NCBI GenBank assembly: GCA_013389015.1
Contig: JACAEE010000017.1
Span: 1 to 64,000, forward strand
Length of the DNA stretch: 64,000 nucleotides
Origin: Hydrogenophilaceae bacterium
GTDB taxonomy: Bacteria; Pseudomonadota; Alphaproteobacteria; Caulobacterales; Aquidulcibacteraceae
Direction of reading: 5' to 3'
The first letter of the stretch is position 1. Each line of letters begins with the position of its first letter. The position numbers and the translations under genes are program-made. This document shows, piece by piece, positions 60,652 to 64,000 of the stretch. The notes under the pieces were generated by a model. The model was not told the DNA's origin and did not search any database. It saw only the letters and a list, made by a program, of their open reading frames with translations.

Positions 60652-61216
60652 CGCCGCCGCCCTCTGCGCGCTCACGCTCAGCGCGTGCGCGCACGAGCCT
60701 GCCGCCCTTTCATCGCGCGACGCCGCCTGCCGCACGCCGATGCCGCTGGAGCTGCGCCTGCGGCGCATGGAGGCGCGGATCGCGGAGGCCTATGCCGGCG
60801 CGCCGGCGCTCTCGGAAGCCGAGAAGCGCGAGATGGATCGCATCCAGCAATGCATGGCTGTCGGCGACGAGTGCTACGGCGAGCATTATGCAGCGGTGGA
60901 GAGCGGCCTCGCGCGGCGCGACATGATCCGCAGCGCCGCGTTCGATGTGCCCGACCTCGTGCGCCGCGCCATCGCGCTCCCGCTCGGCGCCGCGCGCACG
61001 GACCTGCTGTTGACGGCCGTGCTCGCCGCCGAAGAGGCCGAAGATGCGTTGCGCGCTTACGAGCACGACGAAGGCGAAGATGGTTATGGCGCCGGCCGCC
61101 TGGATCTCGTCAGCGCCGACGCGCAGCAAGCCATCATCTGCGACGCCGCCGATCTCGCCGCCGGCCGCACCCCCATGGCCTACGATCCGAACGCGGAGAC
61201 ACCAGACGGGCCCTAG
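60638..61216 (+). CDS. Hypothetical lipoprotein
   Basis: A 192-residue lipoprotein with a TTG start overlapping the pccA end by 14 bases and GAGG before it. The signal peptide ends in the lipobox LSAC. The mature part is helical and acidic (RLRRMEARIAEAYAGAP; LLTAVLAAEEAEDALRAYEHDEGEDGYG) with three cysteines. It has no recognised family. Its TAG stop is the same CTAG that ends the convergent small gene. Confidence 0.65.
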   Translation: MNWRSAAALCALTLSACAHEPAALSSRDAACRTPMPLELRLRRMEARIAEAYAGAPALSEAEKREMDRIQQCMAVGDECYGEHYAAVESGLARRDMIRSAAFDVPDLVRRAIALPLGAARTDLLLTAVLAAEEAEDALRAYEHDEGEDGYGAGRLDLVSADAQQAIICDAADLAAGRTPMAYDPNAETPDGP

Positions 61217-61398
61217 CGGTTCAGCGCTTCACGTCGGCGCGTTGCATCACCCGGCGTCGCCAGCATCAGCCGCGCGCGCAGGAACTCTCCCGTCGCGTCG
61301 GGCTGCGCGGTCATCAGCTCGTCGTAGAACCAGTCCTGTTCGCGCGGCGCGCGCGGCGCGGGCTTGGGGCTGGATTGCGGCGACGGCCTATTCGACAT
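61213..61398 (-). CDS. Small hypothetical protein
   Basis: A 61-residue protein: a Pro/Ser-rich N-terminus, then REQDWFYDELMTAQPDATGEFLRARLMLA and a basic end. AGGAG lies five to six bases before the ATG, and its stop shares CTAG with the convergent lipoprotein gene. No family recognised. It lies directly upstream of lipB's 3' end on the same strand. Confidence 0.5.
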   Translation of the reverse strand: MSNRPSPQSSPKPAPRAPREQDWFYDELMTAQPDATGEFLRARLMLATPGDATRRREALNR

Positions 61399-61458
61399 GC
61401 ATTGCTCCTGCTCGCCCCGAGCGAAAGGATCGGGGCGGATCGTGTTCTAAGCGAGGCC

Positions 61459-62208
61459 TTAGGGGCGGAACGCATTTTCGCCTGTGAGGGGCGCTGCGCC
61501 CTGAGAAAACGCCGGCGGCGCGACCGGCGCCGTCGGCCCGAACCGCGCCTCGAACGCGGCGCGCAGCGCCGCGTCCGCCTCATCCATGCTGACCGGGAGG
61601 CCAAGGTCGACGAGGCTCGTCACCCCATGCTCGCGAATGCCGCAGGGCACGATGCCGTCGAAATGCGTAAGGTCGGGCTCGACGTTGAAGGCGACGCCGT
61701 GGAAGCTCACCCATCGCCGCAGCTTCACGCCGATCGCGGCGATCTTGTCTTCCCGCGCCCAGCCGGGGCCCTTGCGCTCCACCCAGACGCCCACGCGCCC
61801 CGGCCGCACCCCGGCCTCGACATTGAAGCGCGCCAGCGCCGCGATCAGCCAGTGTTCCAGATCGCGCACGAAACAAGAGACGTCCCGCCCGCGCTTGCGG
61901 AGATCGAGCATCACATAGGCCACGCGTTGCCCAGGGCCGTGATAGGTGAACTGCCCCCCGCGCCCGGTCTTGAACACGGGAAAGCGCGCATCGAGCAGGT
62001 CCTCCGCCTTGGCGCTGACGCCGGCGGTGTAGAGCGGGGGATGTTCCAGGAGCCAAACGAGTTCGCCGGCCTCGCCCTCGGCGATCGCCGCCGCGCGCGC
62101 TTCCATGAACGCCACGGCCTCGGGGTAGGGCGTCAGCCCGGGCGAGACCGCCCAGCCGATCGGCGCCTCGGCCGGCTGCGGCGCGGGACAGGAAGAGGAG
62201 GCGTTCAC
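61459..62208 (-). CDS. lipB: Octanoyl-[acyl-carrier-protein]:protein transferase
   Basis: LipB, 249 residues, moves octanoyl from ACP to lipoyl domains. Landmarks are [57 protein letters not shown] with the catalytic Lys, and [14 protein letters not shown] with Cys189. It starts with GTG. It is divergent from a FliN-like gene across 56 bases. Confidence 0.95.
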   Translation of the reverse strand: MNASSSCPAPQPAEAPIGWAVSPGLTPYPEAVAFMEARAAAIAEGEAGELVWLLEHPPLYTAGVSAKAEDLLDARFPVFKTGRGGQFTYHGPGQRVAYVMLDLRKRGRDVSCFVRDLEHWLIAALARFNVEAGVRPGRVGVWVERKGPGWAREDKIAAIGVKLRRWVSFHGVAFNVEPDLTHFDGIVPCGIREHGVTSLVDLGLPVSMDEADAALRAAFEARFGPTAPVAPPAFSQGAAPLTGENAFRP

Positions 62209-62264
62209 ACCCGATAAACCGAACCAGCGTTACCGAGACCCTTCATATCGGGAGCGACGCGCGT

Positions 62265-62531
62265 TTGGAAAAGGCCGAGACGAAGACCCAGGTCCACAGC
62301 GTGAAGGTCGAGCTCTCGGTCGTGCTCGGCCGTTCGATGCTGCCCATGCACCAGCTGCTGCGCATGGGCCGCGGCGCCGTCATCCCCCTCGACGCCGGCG
62401 AGAACGACGAACTCTGGATCCTCGCCAACAACCACCCGATCGCGCGCGGCGAGATCACCATCGACGGCGACCGCCTCTGCGTCACCATCACCGCGCCCGC
62501 CGACGTCCACGACTTCTACGCCGTCGGCTGA
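62265..62531 (+). CDS. FliN-like (SpoA-domain) protein
   Basis: An 88-residue SpoA domain of the FliN type: VKVELSVVLGRSMLPMHQLLRMGRGAVIPLDAGENDELWILANNHPIARGEI is the C-ring motif set. It starts at TTG. FliN is normally inside the flagellar cluster with fliM/fliG; here no flagellar gene is near. It could be the only FliN, moved, or a second copy. Its 3' end overlaps that of the convergent WD40-like gene by 16 bases. Confidence 0.87.
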   Translation: MEKAETKTQVHSVKVELSVVLGRSMLPMHQLLRMGRGAVIPLDAGENDELWILANNHPIARGEITIDGDRLCVTITAPADVHDFYAVG

Positions 62532-64000
62532 CGCCGGACGAGATTGAGCCACCAGCGCGGCGAGGCGATCCCCGCGCGTTCGCATGGCCGCTGATCGTCA
62601 CGGCGCAGCAGCGGGTGGGCGGCCATCTCTTGGTCAGTAAACGCCGCGCGGTCAGGCGAAAGCCGGGCGCAAGCATATTCGATCAGCGCCCGCCCACGCG
62701 GCGGCAGCTCGAACGCGCGCACGTCTCGGCCGCCGTCCTGCACATAGAGCGTGCGCGCGTCGTGGCTAAGCAGGATCTGTTCGCGGGTTAGGTCGCTTGT
62801 GATCATCCGCCCGGTGACGGGGTCGATCGCGCCGCGCGCGCCGAGCGCCCAGGCGGCGTCGCCGCGCCGCCGCAACGGTCCCTCGACGCGTTCAAGACGA
62901 TAACGAGCGCCGTCGCGATGGATGCGGAAGTGCGCCTCTGCGCCCCAGCCGATGATCGCCGCGCCGTCGTCGACAATGGCGATGCGGTTTTCCAGGCGGG
63001 TGAAGACCCGCGGCGTTGTCGGGTTGGTCGCCGACGCGATCGCAAGCCGTGCGCCCGTGCGCCCATCGGCGAGCACGAGACGCACTTGGCCCTGTTGTTC
63101 GACGAGACCTGCAGCTAGGGCCCCATCGCCGCTGAACGCCTCCGCGCGGAAGTCGAAGTCGACGTGTTCGACCGGCGTTGTCCGCTGCGCGCCCGTCGCG
63201 GCGTCCCAGAACGTCGCTCGGCGCGCGCGATCGATCGGTCCGGCCTGATGCAGCAGCGCGAACACGCCGTCATCCAGCGCGGCCACGACCGCCGGCTGGC
63301 CCTGGCCTGCCGCCGGCAGCGGATGCACCGCGCCTGTGGCGGTGTCGATGATGCCGCTCCAGTCGCCGCGATGGACGTAGACTTTCGCCCCGTCCGCAAG
63401 CGTCGCGATGCGCGCCGCGCACGTTGCATTTACGGCGCACGGTGGAAGCGATGCGATGGTCTGCGAGGCTTGGCCTTCGCGCAAGCGCAGGACGCCGCTA
63501 TTGCCGTCTACAAGCGCGACGCTTTCGCCGTCGGGCAGTAAGAAGAGCGCCCCGTGTTGGTTCTCGGCGAAGGCGCCGAAGAGCCTCCCGCGCGCCGCGC
63601 TCCAGATGCGCACGCGCCCGGCGACGTCCGCGCCCGCGACCACAGCGCCGTCACGTGAGAAGGCGAAGCTCTCATACTCGGACGTTGCGGCGAGGCCTTT
63701 GAATTCGGCGATCGGCAGCGGCGGCTCGAAATAGCCTTCGCGGAAGCCGACGCCCATGCGCAGCGTGCCCGTATCCCACAACTTTGCGCTATGTTGGTCG
63801 AAGGTGAGCAGCGTTTCGCCGTCGGGAGAGAATTGCAGCCCCTCGAGAACGCCGTCATGCGCGCGCGCCGCGCCGATCATGTCGCCGCCGGAGCAGAGCC
63901 GCATCTGCACCTGTCCGCCCTCGGTGGCGATGGCGAACTCGTCGTTCCCCGGCGCGAACGCAGCGTAGGTGTAGGCGTACTCGGTGGGCGCGGCAGGATA
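62516..64000 (-). CDS. WD40-like repeat protein (5' end outside window)
   Basis: The reading frame is open to the end of the window, so the start lies beyond base 64000. Visible are WD40-type blades: FSPDGETLLTFDQHSAKLWDTGTL, FSRDGAVVAGADVAGRVRIWS, and degenerate ones further on. The C-terminus has a small cysteine-containing end (YACARLSPDRAAFTDQEM; DDQRPCERAGI). Such tails follow WD40 propellers in several Hyphomonadaceae proteins that I recall. The role and the N-terminal domain (for instance a caspase-like one) cannot be known from this piece. Confidence 0.75.
   Translation of the reverse strand, partial: YPAAPTEYAYTYAAFAPGNDEFAIATEGGQVQMRLCSGGDMIGAARAHDGVLEGLQFSPDGETLLTFDQHSAKLWDTGTLRMGVGFREGYFEPPLPIAEFKGLAATSEYESFAFSRDGAVVAGADVAGRVRIWSAARGRLFGAFAENQHGALFLLPDGESVALVDGNSGVLRLREGQASQTIASLPPCAVNATCAARIATLADGAKVYVHRGDWSGIIDTATGAVHPLPAAGQGQPAVVAALDDGVFALLHQAGPIDRARRATFWDAATGAQRTTPVEHVDFDFRAEAFSGDGALAAGLVEQQGQVRLVLADGRTGARLAIASATNPTTPRVFTRLENRIAIVDDGAAIIGWGAEAHFRIHRDGARYRLERVEGPLRRRGDAAWALGARGAIDPVTGRMITSDLTREQILLSHDARTLYVQDGGRDVRAFELPPRGRALIEYACARLSPDRAAFTDQEMAAHPLLRRDDQRPCERAGIASPRWWLNLVRRQPTA

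Noticed and set aside
58615-60768. 717-codon open frame on the minus strand across pccA
   Set aside because: Antisense to a clear biotin carboxylase; no domain and a composition (His/Asp/Gly/Arg) typical of antisense frames.

Overview
The window reads as chromosomal DNA of a high-GC alphaproteobacterium of the Caulobacterales / Hyphomonadaceae type. The main pointers are a gcrA cell-cycle regulator with a DnaA box and GANTC (CcrM-type) sites in front of it, three core genes of the ethylmalonyl-CoA pathway, a large TonB-dependent receptor, a two-domain DUF1036 protein, and a DnaX clamp loader with a degenerate zinc module. No phage, IS element, rRNA, tRNA or CRISPR array was seen. Coding density is high on both strands, many genes overlap by 1-17 bases, and GTG/TTG starts are frequent.

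Layout. 0-7 kb: lepB; a coupled MNT-HEPN-GNAT operon; ecm; a VapBC-like pair with a palindromic operator on its start codon; a GlsB-type membrane protein; ccr. 7-19 kb: Uma2 nuclease, OmpA-like protein, a decayed DUF559 gene between palindromic repeats, thiolase, methyltransferase, a molybdopterin oxidoreductase with its cytochrome b anchor, M20 peptidase, chagasin-like inhibitor, Rieske oxygenase, mcd and several small secreted or unknown proteins. 19-30 kb: recR, a DUF433 antitoxin with a broken toxin gene, a divergent EF-Tu behind an attenuator-like leader, gcrA, an FAD enzyme, ybaB-dnaX, a TetR regulator, a TTC38-like protein, a hydrolase and the SRP RNA. 30-40 kb: def, a CADD-type diiron protein, fmt and truA on the plus strand facing dapD-dapE-aminotransferase, a nucleotidase, a DUF1036 protein and argB on the minus strand. 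40-53 kb: a secreted S9 peptidase divergent from a TonB receptor, an EF-hand lipoprotein, an oligopeptidase B-like enzyme, a PP2C-like phosphatase, MaoC hydratase, an outer-membrane barrel and a membrane-bound AraC regulator. 53-64 kb: purL, gor, an orphan ParA with a coupled partner, the biotin-dependent acyl-CoA carboxylase alpha subunit, lipB, an isolated FliN-like protein and a WD40-like protein cut by the window edge.

How the genes fit together. Ccr, Ecm and Mcd catalyse consecutive steps of acetyl-CoA assimilation; the thiolase can supply acetoacetyl-CoA and the carboxylase subunit can take up the propionyl-CoA released, so most of an acetate / C2 assimilation route is scattered through the window. 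The dapD-dapE-aminotransferase block serves lysine and peptidoglycan synthesis. def, fmt and truA serve initiation and tRNA modification. A putative self-sacrificing p-aminobenzoate synthase sits between def and fmt and would feed the folate pool that Fmt draws on.

The most unusual region is 20.5-22.2 kb. A promoter-like pair, a short leader ORF with a Shine-Dalgarno, two tandem hairpins (the second an intrinsic terminator) and another short ORF precede an EF-Tu paralogue with substitutions at positions tied to pulvomycin resistance in E. coli EF-Tu. This could be a translation-sensing attenuator that controls an antibiotic-tolerant elongation factor. That is inference and untested.
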